NCBI RefSeq assembly: GCF_003610255.1
Contig: NZ_RAPS01000001.1
Location: 7,467,001 to 7,531,000 of the forward strand
Direction: 5' to 3'
Length of the DNA stretch: 64,000 bases
From: Streptomyces sp. TLI_171
Lineage (GTDB): Bacteria; Actinomycetota; Actinomycetes; Streptomycetales; Streptomycetaceae
The notes below the pieces were generated by a model. The model was not told where the DNA came from. It was given only the letters and a program-made list of their open reading frames with translations, and did no database searches. A program made the translations under genes and the position numbers. Below, in pieces: positions 42,933-52,691 of the stretch (position 1 is its first letter; each line of letters opens with the position of its first letter).

Positions 42933-43316
42933 ATGGCGCAGAGCATCGTGGTGGACTCCCAGAGCCTGCGAACCGAGGGCAGGAACATGGAGGCCGTCGG
43001 ACAGGACTTCCTGTCCGCCCTCAACACCCTCTCCGGCCGCCTGGAATCCCTCGAACAAGGCGACACGCCCCCCTGGGGCGACGACGACCTCGGCGAGAAG
43101 TTCGGCATCGTCTACGAGGGCCTGCGCGACGGCATGAAGGAGTCGATGGACTCCCTCGGCACCCGGATGGGCGAGATCGGCCAGAAGCTCCAGGGCATGG
43201 CCGACAACCACGAGGCCAACGAGAGCCTCACCAGCCAGGACATCCACACCCTCGAAGCCCGCGAGGGCGAAGTCGGCACCCAGGTCAGGGCGCTGCGCGG
43301 GCCGCAGGGCTACTGA
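42933..43316 (+). CDS. WXG100-like type VII secretion protein
   Basis: A 127-residue helical protein with the ESAT-6/WXG100 pattern: two amphipathic helices (SLRTEGRNMEAVGQDFLSAL and later LRDGMKESMDSLGTRMGEI) joined by a turn with DTPPWGDDDLGEKF, where PWG stands at the W-x-G turn. A polar tail follows. It is probably a secreted partner or chaperone for the toxin gene that starts 147 bp downstream. No ESX/T7SS machinery gene lies in this window. Confidence 0.8.
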   Translation: MAQSIVVDSQSLRTEGRNMEAVGQDFLSALNTLSGRLESLEQGDTPPWGDDDLGEKFGIVYEGLRDGMKESMDSLGTRMGEIGQKLQGMADNHEANESLTSQDIHTLEAREGEVGTQVRALRGPQGY

Positions 43317-43418
43317 CCCCGGCGCGGGCCCGGGCCACCGGCCCTGCGCGCGCCGCCGCCGCACCACGGCGGACGTCCGGCATCGAGGCCCGGACGCCGC
43401 TGCACCGCTGATGGTCCA

Positions 43419-43437
43419 TTCGTTCGTTCGTTCGTTC
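43419..43437. repeat. TTCG tetranucleotide repeat before the toxin gene
   Basis: Four full TTCG units plus TTC lie 26 bp upstream of the toxin GTG start, in the spacer after the WXG100 gene. Unusual low-complexity DNA for this genome. Confidence 0.8.
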
Positions 43438-44428
43438 ACGTGTTGTGCTGGGGGTTTGGCGAAGTGTCGCTGATGTTGCCGGACAGTGTCGAGTGGGTCC
43501 TGGAGATGCTCGGCTTCGACTGGCCGACCGCCGACGAGGACAAGCTCCGGGAGTCCGCACAGGTCTGGCGCGACTTCGCCGACCAGGTCGACCAGCTGCA
43601 CCAGCGCGGGGCCAGCGCCGCCAACAACGTGCTCGCCTCCAACCAGGGCGACTCGATCGACGCCTTCGGCAAGACCTGGGAGAAGTTCTCCGGCGGCGGC
43701 AGTGACGGCTACCTCGCCGACGCTGCCATGGCCGCTCGGCTGATCGCCGTCGCCTTCGACGCCGCGGCCGTCATCGTGGTCACCTGCAAGATCGCCGTCA
43801 TCGCCCAACTCATCGCACTCGCCGTCGAGTTGATTGCTGCGCAGGCCGCCGCGCCGTTCACCCTCGGCCTCTCCGAGCTCGGTGCGGCCGGAGCCACCGC
43901 CGCAACCAAGATGATCGTCCGACGCCTCCTGAAGGAACTCCGGGAAGCGCTGATGGAAGCGATCATGGAGACCCTGAAGGAACCCGCCGTCTCGGCGATC
44001 CAGGGCATGATCAGCGACCTGATCGCGCAGACCGTCAACCAGAGCTTCGGCGCGCAGAACGGCTACGACCTCGGACGCACCGCCAAGCGCGGCGCCGACG
44101 ACTTCAGGACGCCGTCAAGAACTCCGGCCAGACCTTCACCGAGTCCCTCCGCGACGGCCTCGGCTCCCGCGCCGGCGGCCACGCCCGCAGCGGCATCGAC
44201 AGCGCCGCCGGCCACGGCAGCAACGAGTCCTCCGGCAACCACGGCTCGAACGAGTCCTCCTCCAACAGCGGCGACGGCACCTCCAACTCCGGTGACCGCA
44301 GCACCGGTTCGGGCGGCACCACGGGATCGGGCGGCACCTCCGGGGCGGGGAGCACGGGCTCGGGGTCTGGGTCTGGGTCGGGCTCGGGGTCCGGGGCGGG
44401 CTCGGGTGGCGGTACGGGATCGGGCGGA

Positions 44429-44560
44429 AGCGGCGGTTCGAGCGCCGGGGGTACCGGCGCCACCGGGCACGGTGGCGGTGGCAACTCGGTTACCAGCGGC
44501 GGTTCGAGCGCCGGGGGTACCGGCGCCACCGGGCACGGTGGCGGTGGCAACTCGGTTACC
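44429..44560 (+). repeat. Two tandem 66-bp units in the toxin linker
   Basis: Near-identical 66-bp units encode a 22-residue Ser/Gly/Ala/Thr-rich segment ending GGGGNSVT, twice in a row. Confidence 0.8.
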
Positions 44561-44785
44561 AGCGGCGGCAGTTCGTCGGGCGGGCCGGGTGCGCACACCC
44601 GTAGCGACAGCAGCGGCCCCGACGCCGGTCCGTCGCCCACCTCCAACGGTGACACCCGCGTCGGCAACGACGCCCCGAGCAGCCCCCGGCCGCAGCGCCC
44701 CGACACCACCAACGCCCCGGCGCTCGACCCCTTCGGCACCCGCCTGGGCTCCGACGGCCCCGACACCTCGGCGGGCAACGCCGGG

Positions 44786-45199
44786 TCCTCGCACGACGGT
44801 CCGTCGCGGACCGCCCCCGACAGCGCACAGCCGCACGACAGCGGCCGTCCGGCCGGGCAGGCACCCGAGCAGAGCGGTTCGTCGCACGACGGTCCGTCCC
44901 GGACGGCTCCGGACAGCGCTCCCGCGCACGACAGCGGCCGTCCGGCCGGGCAGGCACCCGAGCAGAGCGGTTCGTCGCACGACGGTCCGTCGCGGACGGC
45001 TCCGGACAGCGCTCCCGCGCACGACAGCGGCCGTCCGGCCGGGCAGGCACCCGAGCAGAGCGGTTCGTCGCACGACGGTCCGTCGCGGACGGCTCCGGAC
45101 AGCGCTCCCGCGCACGACAGCGGCCGTCCGGCCGGGCAGGCACCCGAGCAGAGCGGTTCGTCGCACGACGGTCCGTCCCGGACCGCGCCGGATGGTGGA
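44786..45199 (+). repeat. 93-bp tandem repeats in the toxin linker
   Basis: The CACGACGGTCCGTC motif recurs at 44792, 44885, 44978, 45071 and 45164, exactly 93 bp apart. Each unit encodes 31 residues with SSHDGPSRTAPDSA and HDSGRPAGQAPEQSG. A decayed copy follows at about 45330. Confidence 0.9.
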
Positions 45200-46220
45200 C
45201 CCGCGCACGACGGTCGTCCGGCGGGGCAGGGTGAGGGCTCTGCTCCGCGGGGGCCGGAGCATGATGCGGGTCGTGCGGGTGGTCATGGCGAGGGTCAGGG
45301 TCCGCGGGGGTCCGAGCAGAGCGGTTCGTCGCACGACGGTCCGTCGCGGACGGCTCCGGACGGTGCTCCCGCGCACGACGGTCGTCCGGCGGGGCAGGGT
45401 GAGGGCTCTGCTCCGCGGGGGCCGGAGCACGACGCGGGTCGTCCGGCCGGGCAGGGCGAGGGCTCTGCTCCGCGGGGGCCCGAGCACGAGGCTGGGGCTT
45501 CTTCCGGGCACGGGCACGGGAATCCGCCCCGGGGCGGGGACGGGGTGCCGGGCCCGGACCGGACGCAGACGGCCGCTTCGGAGATCCCGGCACCGCGGCA
45601 CGAGCCTGCGGGCGGGCCGCACCACGAGCGCTCTGACGGCGGGTCAGCGCCTGACCAGGGGTCGTCGGGTGGTGGCGGGTCGCACGGTGGGGCTGGTTCG
45701 GACGGGCCGCGGCACGAGCGGCCTGCCGGTGCGGATCCGCGGGTTCCCGCAGGCGCACCGGCCGGTGACGGATCGTCCGGCAGCGACTCCGGGGCGACCG
45801 GGAACCCCCGCGTGCCGCGCCTGGACGTGGCCGGTCTCGGGGCCACTGCGACGGCGAGCCCCAGCCAGTCCGGCTCCGACCACCGTCAAGGCCCGGTCCC
45901 CACGCCCGGCACGACCCCGGACGGCGCCGCGCCGAGCGGTACGCCCGGCGGCATGGGCGGCGGCCCCGTTCCGACGGGCGGCGGCGCGATGCCCGGCGGC
46001 AGCAACGCCGGACCCGGTACCGGCGGCCGCCCGTCCGCCACACCGAGCCCGACGCACGGCGCACCGAACGCCACCCCGTCCCGGCCCGACCACCAGCCGA
46101 ACGGGAACTCCACCTTCACCCCGCGTCCCGCCGCCGACCGGCCCGACCCGCGCGCCGCCTTCGGCCAGCGCCCGAGCAACCCCGACAACACCCGCCCGGG
46201 CACACCGGGCCCCACCACCC

Positions 46221-46550
46221 CGCGCCCTGACAGCACGCGTCCTGATGGTGCGCGGCCTGATGGTGCTCGGCCCGATGGAACTCGTCCAGACAGCGGGCGT
46301 CCTGACGGCACGCGTGCTGATGGTGCGCGGCCCGACGGCACGCGTCCGGATGGGACCCGTCCTGACGGTGGGCGCCCTGATGGGACCCGTCCTGACGGCA
46401 CGCGTGCTGATGGTGCGCGGCCCGACGGCACGCGTCCGGATGGAACCCGTCCTGACGGTGCTCGTCCGGATGGGGCTCACCCTGATGGTGCGCGTCCTGA
46501 TGGTGCTCGTCCCGAAGGCGCGCACTCGGACGGCACGCATTCCGATGCCC
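46221..46550 (+). repeat. RPDG(T/A) 15-bp repeat array in the toxin
   Basis: About 22 units of 15 bp encode RPDGX, with X mostly Thr or Ala, forming an extended proline-rich spacer before the catalytic domains. Confidence 0.85.
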
Positions 46551-46859
46551 CAGGGGGCGATTCGGGGCGGGCGGATGGCTCGCGTGGTGACGACCACCCT
46601 GCCCCGGCGGACGCGGAGCGCTCGCACGACGGCGACCAGCAGGGCCCGTCGGAGTCGCACGACGCGGGTGGGGACGACCACCGGTCCGGGGATTCGCGGC
46701 AGCCGCTCGCGGAGAGTCGGCCGTACGACACGCCGGGTGGGCTGGAGCGGCCGGATCCGCAGCATCAGTCGGACCTGGAGAGCCGGGTGCCGCGGAATGC
46801 GGACGGGTCGCCGCAGCGGCATCCGGATCCGAACGGGGACTGGCCGGGGGCGGTCAACG

Positions 46860-47290
46860 GGGACGGGCACCGGGCTCCGGGGCGGGACAACAACTGTCTG
46901 GACGTGGCGCTTTCGACGGCGGACACGTACAGCGGGAATCCGACGGCGGCGGCTCCGCGCAGTGAGGCGGGGCCGGACGGCGAGGCCGGCGGGCGGGACC
47001 GGGCGGAGCGTCAGCTCGGGGCGCCGTTCCGGGACATGGGGAACGGGGATCCGGCGTTCCGGCGGATCGAGGACCAGCTGCGGGACGCCGGGCACGGCTC
47101 GCAGGCGGTGATCATCACGCAGGACGCCAACGGGCGCGCGCACGCCTGGAACGTGGTGAACCACGACGGGAAGATCACCTACCTCGACAACCAGACCGGT
47201 CAGCGCAGCGACAAGCCGCTGCACGACGGCGAGCACGGGGTGTTCGCGATCCCGTTGGACGGCGACCGCCGTCCGCTGCCGTCCGACGGG
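46860..47290 (+). other. Tox-PL papain-like glutamine deamidase domain (within the toxin)
   Basis: RDNNCLDVALSTADTYSGNP carries the catalytic Cys; GSQAVIITQDANGRAHAWN and VVNHDGKITYLDNQTGQ supply His and Asp. These are the conserved blocks of the toxin glutamine deamidase family, which inactivates target proteins by deamidating Gln. Confidence 0.87.
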
Positions 47291-48029
47291 GCCCCGGACC
47301 ACCGCCCGGACCAGTCGGAGCGGCGGCCCGAGGACCCGGCGGGCAAGAAGCACGGCCTGAACGAGTCCGACGACGAGGCGAACGGGGGGTCGTCGAGCAA
47401 GAAGCCGAAGAAGGACGACTCCGACACCGAGATGGACTCGGACTCGGACTCGGACTCCGAGCCGAAGAAGACGGACAAGGAGGTCATCGAGGAGCGCCGG
47501 GCCAACGACCCGGACCACCCGATCCACGAGGACTCCCGGACCGACCACGAGCGGCTGCCCGACCGCGAGGACCGCACCGACGAGATCCTGGGCGTCGCGC
47601 CCGACGCCCACCAGGCCGACCTGCGCGACAGCAACGAGGTCCGCCAGGTCGACATGGACCACGTGTACGACTCGCTGCACGGCTGGGCGGAGAACGGCCA
47701 GCTGGGCGACGTCCTGGACCGGAGCAAGGCGGGCAACCCGACCACGTTCAACCGGGCGCAGCTGGAGACGGCGCTGCCGGGTTTCTCGGACATGCACCCG
47801 GGCGAGCAGGGCGCGGTGGTCGCGGCGATGGGCCGGATGAGCCACGAGTTCCACATGAACCACGGCGTCGGCGCCAGCCCGGAAGCGATGGCGCACCCGT
47901 ACCACAACCCGCCGACCGAGCCGGGCACCGCGCCCGGCGAGGCCGACACCGAGTCGCGCGGCGGCGTCGACCACGCCAAGTCGAAGGGCACGGAGGCGCT
48001 GAAGGCGGCCGAGGACCACGACGAGGTCA

Positions 48030-48541
48030 AGGACGCGATCAAGGAGGCGTTCGACCGGAAGAGCATCTCCGCCGCCGTCACCAAGGACGCGGAGCACCGT
48101 CCGGACTTCACGGGCCGCAACTACGCGGTGATCGAGGTGTACGACCCGAAGACCAATGAGGTCAGCTTCGTGGTGGACAGCTCGGTGCCGCCCAGCAAGG
48201 CGCGGGCCGGGATCTCGCCGCTGCACTCCGAGACCCACCTCGGCGGGTGGATGGAAAACCTGAAGAGCACCCGGGAGCAGGCGGACCAGCCGGAGGTGCT
48301 CAGCCTGTACACCGAGCGCGAGCCGTGCGGTATCGGTGCAGGCCACGCCGACTGTTCCGGCTATTTGTCCCGGGATCACGAAGGGGTGCCGGTCTACTAT
48401 GCGACCGGGTACCGCAAGGGCGACGGCTCCGACGTGGCCGACCCGAGCACGGGTCTGACGCCGAAGCAGCAGATGGACCAGGACTTCGGCAACCACGTCT
48501 CGGAGGTGGGCCGGATCTGGTTGGAGATGGAGCAGCACTGA
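48030..48541 (+). other. C-terminal nucleic-acid-deaminase-like toxin domain
   Basis: FTGRNYAVIEVYD leads to LHSETHLGGW (zinc-ligand His and catalytic Glu) and YTEREPCGIGAGHADC (two Cys ligands with eight residues between). This is the zinc signature of the XOO_2897/SCP1.201-like toxin deaminases that modify cytosine or adenine in nucleic acids. Confidence 0.78.
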
Positions 48542-48587
48542 GCGGCGGCCGCACGGGAACGACGGGCAAGAGCAAGGGAGTGGCCGG

Positions 48588-50762
48588 ATGACCGGACAGG
48601 ACGAGGCGGCAGTGCGGGCGGCGGTCGCCGCCGGGGCCGAACGCCTGCGGGACGCCGGCCGCGGCCTGCTCCACGTGTGCGGCCCGGCGGGCAGCGGGCG
48701 CACCGCGGTGCTCGCCGGGATCGCGGCCGCCGACCCGGAGGCGGTCCTGATCGACGCGGCCGGCCGGACCATGGAGTCCGTGGTGGCCGAACTCGCCGAC
48801 CGCACCGGCCTGTTGCGCCGCCGCCCGGACGGCGGCTGGCCGGTGCTGCGGCAGGCGCTGCTGAAGGAGAAGAAGGAACGCACCCTGCTGATCGCCAACG
48901 CCGAGCGGGCGGGCCGGTACGTCGACGGCTACGAGCCGGTCCGGCTGCAGGCACTGATCGACGGCCTGGCGGCCGCCACCCGGCAGGGTCGGCTGCGGCT
49001 GGTGGTGGAGCAGACCCGGACCCCTGAGCTGCCCGCCGAGCCGTCGCCGAAGTACTGGGAGGACGTGCTCCGGCTGACGGACGGCCAGGGCCCGGAGGAG
49101 TTGCGCGCGCTGGAGGCGGCACTGCCGTCCGACGCGGTCGCGGCGGTGCGGGCGCTCGCCAACGCCCGGCTGCGCCGGGTCCCGCTGGACGGCTGGGCGG
49201 CGCTCTGCAAGGCCGCTCAACTGCCGGTCGCGGGGCGGCAGTTGACGGACTGGGCGGCAGACCCGCGGTGGGTGGTGCAGGACGCGGACGGGGTGGGCGT
49301 CAAGGGCCCCGCGCTGGCCGAGGCGCTGCGCTACCCGGCCGAGCAGTCCGTCGCCTTCCACGCCCGGATGACGGAGCGCCTGCTGGCCGCCGAGCCCGCC
49401 GACTGGGCCGCCCGTTCGCTGCCCGGCCACGCCGCGGCCGCCGGGAAGTTCGAGGAACTGCTGGCCGACGCCCGCGCGCTGGCCCGGATCCCGCAGGACG
49501 CCCTGGTCGACGGCCTGCAGGCCGCGTACCGGGACGGCGAGGGCGCGAACGGGGGCCGTGCCGCCGAACACGGCACCCGCGCGGCCGAGTTGAGCTACCT
49601 CGCGGGCTACGGCCTGGCCGGCGCGCCGCACGGCGAATGGGTCGCCCGGCTGGCGCACGACGCCTGCACCCGCGGCCAGTTCGACCGCGCCGAGACGCTG
49701 GCCGCCGCCAGCCCCGAGCCGCTGCTGTTCCGCACCGCCTGGGCGCACTGGCGTCCCAACGGCGAGTTCGCCCCGCCCATCGAGCCCTGGCACCGCGCCG
49801 ACGTGTGCGAGGTCGTCGCCGCCGAGTACCGGGGCGCGCCGGCCGTGCTCACCGAGGACGAGGACGGCATCCGGTTCGTCCGCGACGCCGCCACCGGCGA
49901 ACTGCTCGGCGGCCCCTTCACCGAGGACCCGGAGGACCTGCGGCGCACCGGGGCAGCCACGCTGACGGTCCGTCCGGCCGTGCGCCGCACCGAGGTGCTG
50001 GACCCGGACGCGGACGCGGAGGCCGCCAAGCCGCTCGGCACCTTCCACCACCCCGACGCCGAACGGGCCGGTGCGGTCGGCGAGTTGCTGGTCCTCGCCG
50101 ACGTTCGCGGCGCGTACGCCGTCCGCCTCGACCCCACGCGGCTCGACCCGCACCCCCGGCAGCCCGCCACCCGGGTCGGCCGCTACGTCCGGCTGCGGGC
50201 CCGGCACTTCGACCCCGCCGCGCTGCCTCCGCTCCCCGACCTGCTCGCGCGGACCTTCGGCGCCGAGCGGCTGCACCGGATCGACCCGGTGCCGGACGGG
50301 ATCGCCGATGCCTCGGCCCGCGAACTGCTCGCCACCGTCGGCCTGCCGTCCGTGGAGAGCCGCAGCGGCTACTGGCTGGCCCCCGACCAGGGCCTGCCCG
50401 CCCGCCCCTGGTCGCCCTGGCCCGGCGCGGAACAGCCGCCCGGCGCGGGCCCGTTCCACCTGATCGGCGGCTGGGTCGGCGCCGACCTGGTGCTCGACGG
50501 CGCCGACGGCCGGGTGCTGCGGATGATCCCCGCCGACTGGCCCGAACGCGCCCTCCCGCGCGAACCGCTGATCGGCACCGGCCTGCACGCCTTCCTGACC
50601 ATGGTCGCCCTCCAGCAGCAGTACCTGACGGTGTACCGGCCCGGCGAGCTGGACCGCGCGGAACTGCTCGCCGAACTCGCCGTCCGACTCGCCGGCGTCG
50701 ACCCCGCCGCCGTCGCCACCGACAGCTGGCAGCACGTCCTCGAACCCGACACCTGGGCCTGA
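48588..50762 (+). CDS. NTPase-like protein fused to a SUKH-4 immunity domain
   Basis: A 724-residue protein. A P-loop domain starts with VCGPAGSGRTAVL (residues 30-42; Arg replaces the usual Walker A Lys) followed by an AAA/STAND-like helical region including LLIANAERAGRYV, with the start of the C-terminal domain near residue 555. That domain has the SUKH-4 pattern: LATVGLPSVESRSGYW, FHLIGGWVGADLVLDG and LMV-type FLTMVALQQQYLTVYRPGEL, ending WQHVLEPDTW. SUKH proteins neutralise nucleic-acid or deaminase toxins, so this is the likely immunity partner of the toxin 46 bp upstream. ATG 48588. Confidence 0.82.
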   Translation: MTGQDEAAVRAAVAAGAERLRDAGRGLLHVCGPAGSGRTAVLAGIAAADPEAVLIDAAGRTMESVVAELADRTGLLRRRPDGGWPVLRQALLKEKKERTLLIANAERAGRYVDGYEPVRLQALIDGLAAATRQGRLRLVVEQTRTPELPAEPSPKYWEDVLRLTDGQGPEELRALEAALPSDAVAAVRALANARLRRVPLDGWAALCKAAQLPVAGRQLTDWAADPRWVVQDADGVGVKGPALAEALRYPAEQSVAFHARMTERLLAAEPADWAARSLPGHAAAAGKFEELLADARALARIPQDALVDGLQAAYRDGEGANGGRAAEHGTRAAELSYLAGYGLAGAPHGEWVARLAHDACTRGQFDRAETLAAASPEPLLFRTAWAHWRPNGEFAPPIEPWHRADVCEVVAAEYRGAPAVLTEDEDGIRFVRDAATGELLGGPFTEDPEDLRRTGAATLTVRPAVRRTEVLDPDADAEAAKPLGTFHHPDAERAGAVGELLVLADVRGAYAVRLDPTRLDPHPRQPATRVGRYVRLRARHFDPAALPPLPDLLARTFGAERLHRIDPVPDGIADASARELLATVGLPSVESRSGYWLAPDQGLPARPWSPWPGAEQPPGAGPFHLIGGWVGADLVLDGADGRVLRMIPADWPERALPREPLIGTGLHAFLTMVALQQQYLTVYRPGELDRAELLAELAVRLAGVDPAAVATDSWQHVLEPDTWA

Positions 50763-50791
50763 CCCACCCCACCCTCCCGGAGAGACCAGAA

Positions 50792-52633
50792 GTGAGCGAC
50801 ACCGGCACCACCGTCCACCAGCCCCACCCGCACCTCGGCGGACGGACGGCAGCGCTGCGCGCCCTGGCGGCCTGGCGGGCCGGAACGGCCGGCGCCCCGC
50901 GCACCGTCCTGCTCACCGGCGACCGGGGCAGCGGCCGCACCCGGCTGCTCACCGGCTTCCTGATGCTCTGCGACCCCGCCCACCGCGACCGGATCGACAC
51001 GGCGGCCCTCGACCCCGCCACCGTCCCGCCCGCCGACCTGCCCGCCCCGCCGGTCTTCGACGCCACCGGACTGACCGCCGTCCAACTCCGCTGGCTGCTC
51101 GCCGACCACTACGCGCCCGGCACCGACCGCGCCGCCGACCTGCCCGCCCTGCTGGCCGGCCTCGGCACCCCCGAGCGGCCCGAGACCGTCGTCCTCGCCG
51201 ACACCGACCGGGCCGGCGCCCTGCCCGGCACCGACGAACCCGCCCGGGTCACTACCGAGGTCCTGCTGCCGCTCGCCCTCGCCCCCGGCGTCCGGCTGCT
51301 CGCCGACCTGCCGCGCGCCGAAGCCGAACGCCTCGCCAAGGACGTCCCCGAAGACCGACTGCTCGTCATCGACCTCGACCAGGACCCTTGGCGGGACCCC
51401 GAGGCGCTGTTCCGCCAAGCCCAACTCCGGATCGAACAGCCCGCCGTCGCCCGCCAGTTGGCGGCCGTCGCGAGCAGCCCGCTGGTGATCCGACTGGCCA
51501 CCTGGTCCGCGCTCGCCGCACCCTCGCACCCCGTGCCGCTGCCGCGCACCCCCGGCGACGCCCTCGACCTGCACGCCGAACACTGCGGCAGCGACGAGCT
51601 GACCCTGCGCCGCCTGCTCGCCCCGCTCGCCATGGCCGGCCCCGGCGAACCCCTGCCGCTCGACCTGTGGGCCCCCGTCGCCACCGCCGTCGCCGGCAAG
51701 AACCTCGCCCCCGCACTCGCCGCCGGACGCGACCTGCTGCTGCCGTTCTTCGACCTGGTCACCGCCGACGGCCGCCCGCCCGCCGTCCGGATCGTCCACC
51801 CCGCCGTCGCCGACGAGATCCGCGAACGCCTCACCAGCACCGTCCGCGAGGTCCAGCGCCGGATCGCCGCCGCCCTGCTCGCCACCGTCGACCGGCAGCA
51901 CTGGGCCGACGCCGCGCCCTACGTCCGCGAACAGCTCGCCGGTCACGCGCTGGAGGGCGGACTGCTCGCCGACCTGCTCGCCGACCCCGGCTTCCTGCTG
52001 CACGCCGAACCGCACCGGCTGCGCGCCGCCGTCGACAAACTCGCCGCCAGCGGAGCCGAGTTGCCGCCACTGGGCCGCACCTGGCAGCGCCTCGCCCCGC
52101 TGTTCGCCCGTCACGAGCTCGGCCTCGAACAGCGGGCCGCCCTGCTCGACCACGGCGCCCGGCAGGACGGCCTCGCCGCTCTCGACCTCGCCGGCCTCGA
52201 CCTCCCCTGGCGCACCCGGTGGACCCGCCCGCTGGCCGGCGTCACCGCGGTCACCACCGCCGTGCACCCCGACGGAAGCCACCTGCTGGTCGCCCACCGA
52301 CCCGGCACAGAAGCCGAGTTGGTGGCCTTCGAGGCCCTCACCGGCACCCCCTGGGACGGCGACGCCACCCAGCTGGCCCGCCCCGACGACGAGCAGCGCG
52401 GCTCCACCCCGCTGGCCCTCAGCACCGGCGGCGACTACGTCCGGGTCTGGCGCCGCCGCCCCGACGGCACCGCCCGGGGACCCATCGCCGCCGTGCTCAC
52501 CGACGGGCCGCTGGCCGGCGCCGACCTCACCCCCTCCGGACTGCTGCTGCTCGCCGACAGCCGCGGCGTCACCGCCGTCGACCTGCCGGTCGAAGCCCTC
52601 GTGCCCGCCCAGGCCGACCCGTCCGGCCGCTGA
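50792..52633 (+). CDS. STAND-like NTPase in the toxin island
   Basis: A 613-residue protein. N-terminal P-loop: VLLTGDRGSGRTRLLTGF (residues ~41-58), again with Arg in place of the Walker A Lys; a Walker-B-like ETVVLADTDRAG follows near residue 133. The middle is a helical winged-helix-like region (LTLRRLLAPLAMAGPGEPLPL) and the C-terminal ~130 residues look like WD-type strands (VTTAVHPDGSHLLVAH, PLALSTGGDYVRVW, DLTPSGLLLLADSRG). GTG 50792 follows the SUKH-4 gene by 29 bp. It may act with its neighbours in immunity or regulation; the function is inferred from position. Confidence 0.78.
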   Translation: MSDTGTTVHQPHPHLGGRTAALRALAAWRAGTAGAPRTVLLTGDRGSGRTRLLTGFLMLCDPAHRDRIDTAALDPATVPPADLPAPPVFDATGLTAVQLRWLLADHYAPGTDRAADLPALLAGLGTPERPETVVLADTDRAGALPGTDEPARVTTEVLLPLALAPGVRLLADLPRAEAERLAKDVPEDRLLVIDLDQDPWRDPEALFRQAQLRIEQPAVARQLAAVASSPLVIRLATWSALAAPSHPVPLPRTPGDALDLHAEHCGSDELTLRRLLAPLAMAGPGEPLPLDLWAPVATAVAGKNLAPALAAGRDLLLPFFDLVTADGRPPAVRIVHPAVADEIRERLTSTVREVQRRIAAALLATVDRQHWADAAPYVREQLAGHALEGGLLADLLADPGFLLHAEPHRLRAAVDKLAASGAELPPLGRTWQRLAPLFARHELGLEQRAALLDHGARQDGLAALDLAGLDLPWRTRWTRPLAGVTAVTTAVHPDGSHLLVAHRPGTEAELVAFEALTGTPWDGDATQLARPDDEQRGSTPLALSTGGDYVRVWRRRPDGTARGPIAAVLTDGPLAGADLTPSGLLLLADSRGVTAVDLPVEALVPAQADPSGR

Positions 52634-52691
52634 CCGGCGCCCGTCGACTACCGTGAACACCGACCACCGTGCCCCGAAGGAGAACGACCGC

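Larger units (their letters stand above)
43464..48541 (+). pseudogene. Type VII-secreted polymorphic toxin, Tox-PL glutamine deamidase plus deaminase domain; frameshifted as sequenced
   Basis: A giant toxin of about 1,692 residues after repairing one base. The N-terminal ~210 residues form the helical T7SS-type domain (SLMLPDSVEWVLEMLGFDW, then a hydrophobic VIVVTCKIAVIAQLIALAVELI). At 44103-44108 (GACTTCAGGAC) a base is missing: the correct continuation is QDAVKNSGQTFTESL in the frame of 44105, which stays open to 48541. The repaired protein then has a Gly/Ser linker, 31-residue repeats and RPDG repeats (~215-1030), a papain-like Gln deamidase domain (Cys ~1145, His ~1227, Asp ~1242) and a C-terminal deaminase-like domain (H1588-x-E1590, C1622, C1631). 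Read without repair, translation runs to 47111 as nonsense lacking both enzymes. No slippery heptamer is present. Confidence 0.85.

Noticed and set aside
44100..44112. Programmed -1 frameshifting in the toxin gene
   Set aside because: No X-XXY-YYZ slippery heptamer at the shift point; a simple one-base deletion explains it.
44786..45199. CRISPR-like regular repeats
   Set aside because: Units are contiguous 93-bp coding repeats without unique spacers and in frame with the toxin.
44063..45625. 520-codon minus-strand repeat-rich frame
   Set aside because: Produced by the tandem repeats of the toxin linker read backwards; no start context or homology.
45644..48898. 1,084-codon minus-strand open frame opposite the toxin gene
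   Set aside because: It mirrors the biased plus-strand frame, has Arg/Val-rich low-complexity content and no recognisable domain; the plus strand carries conserved catalytic motifs.
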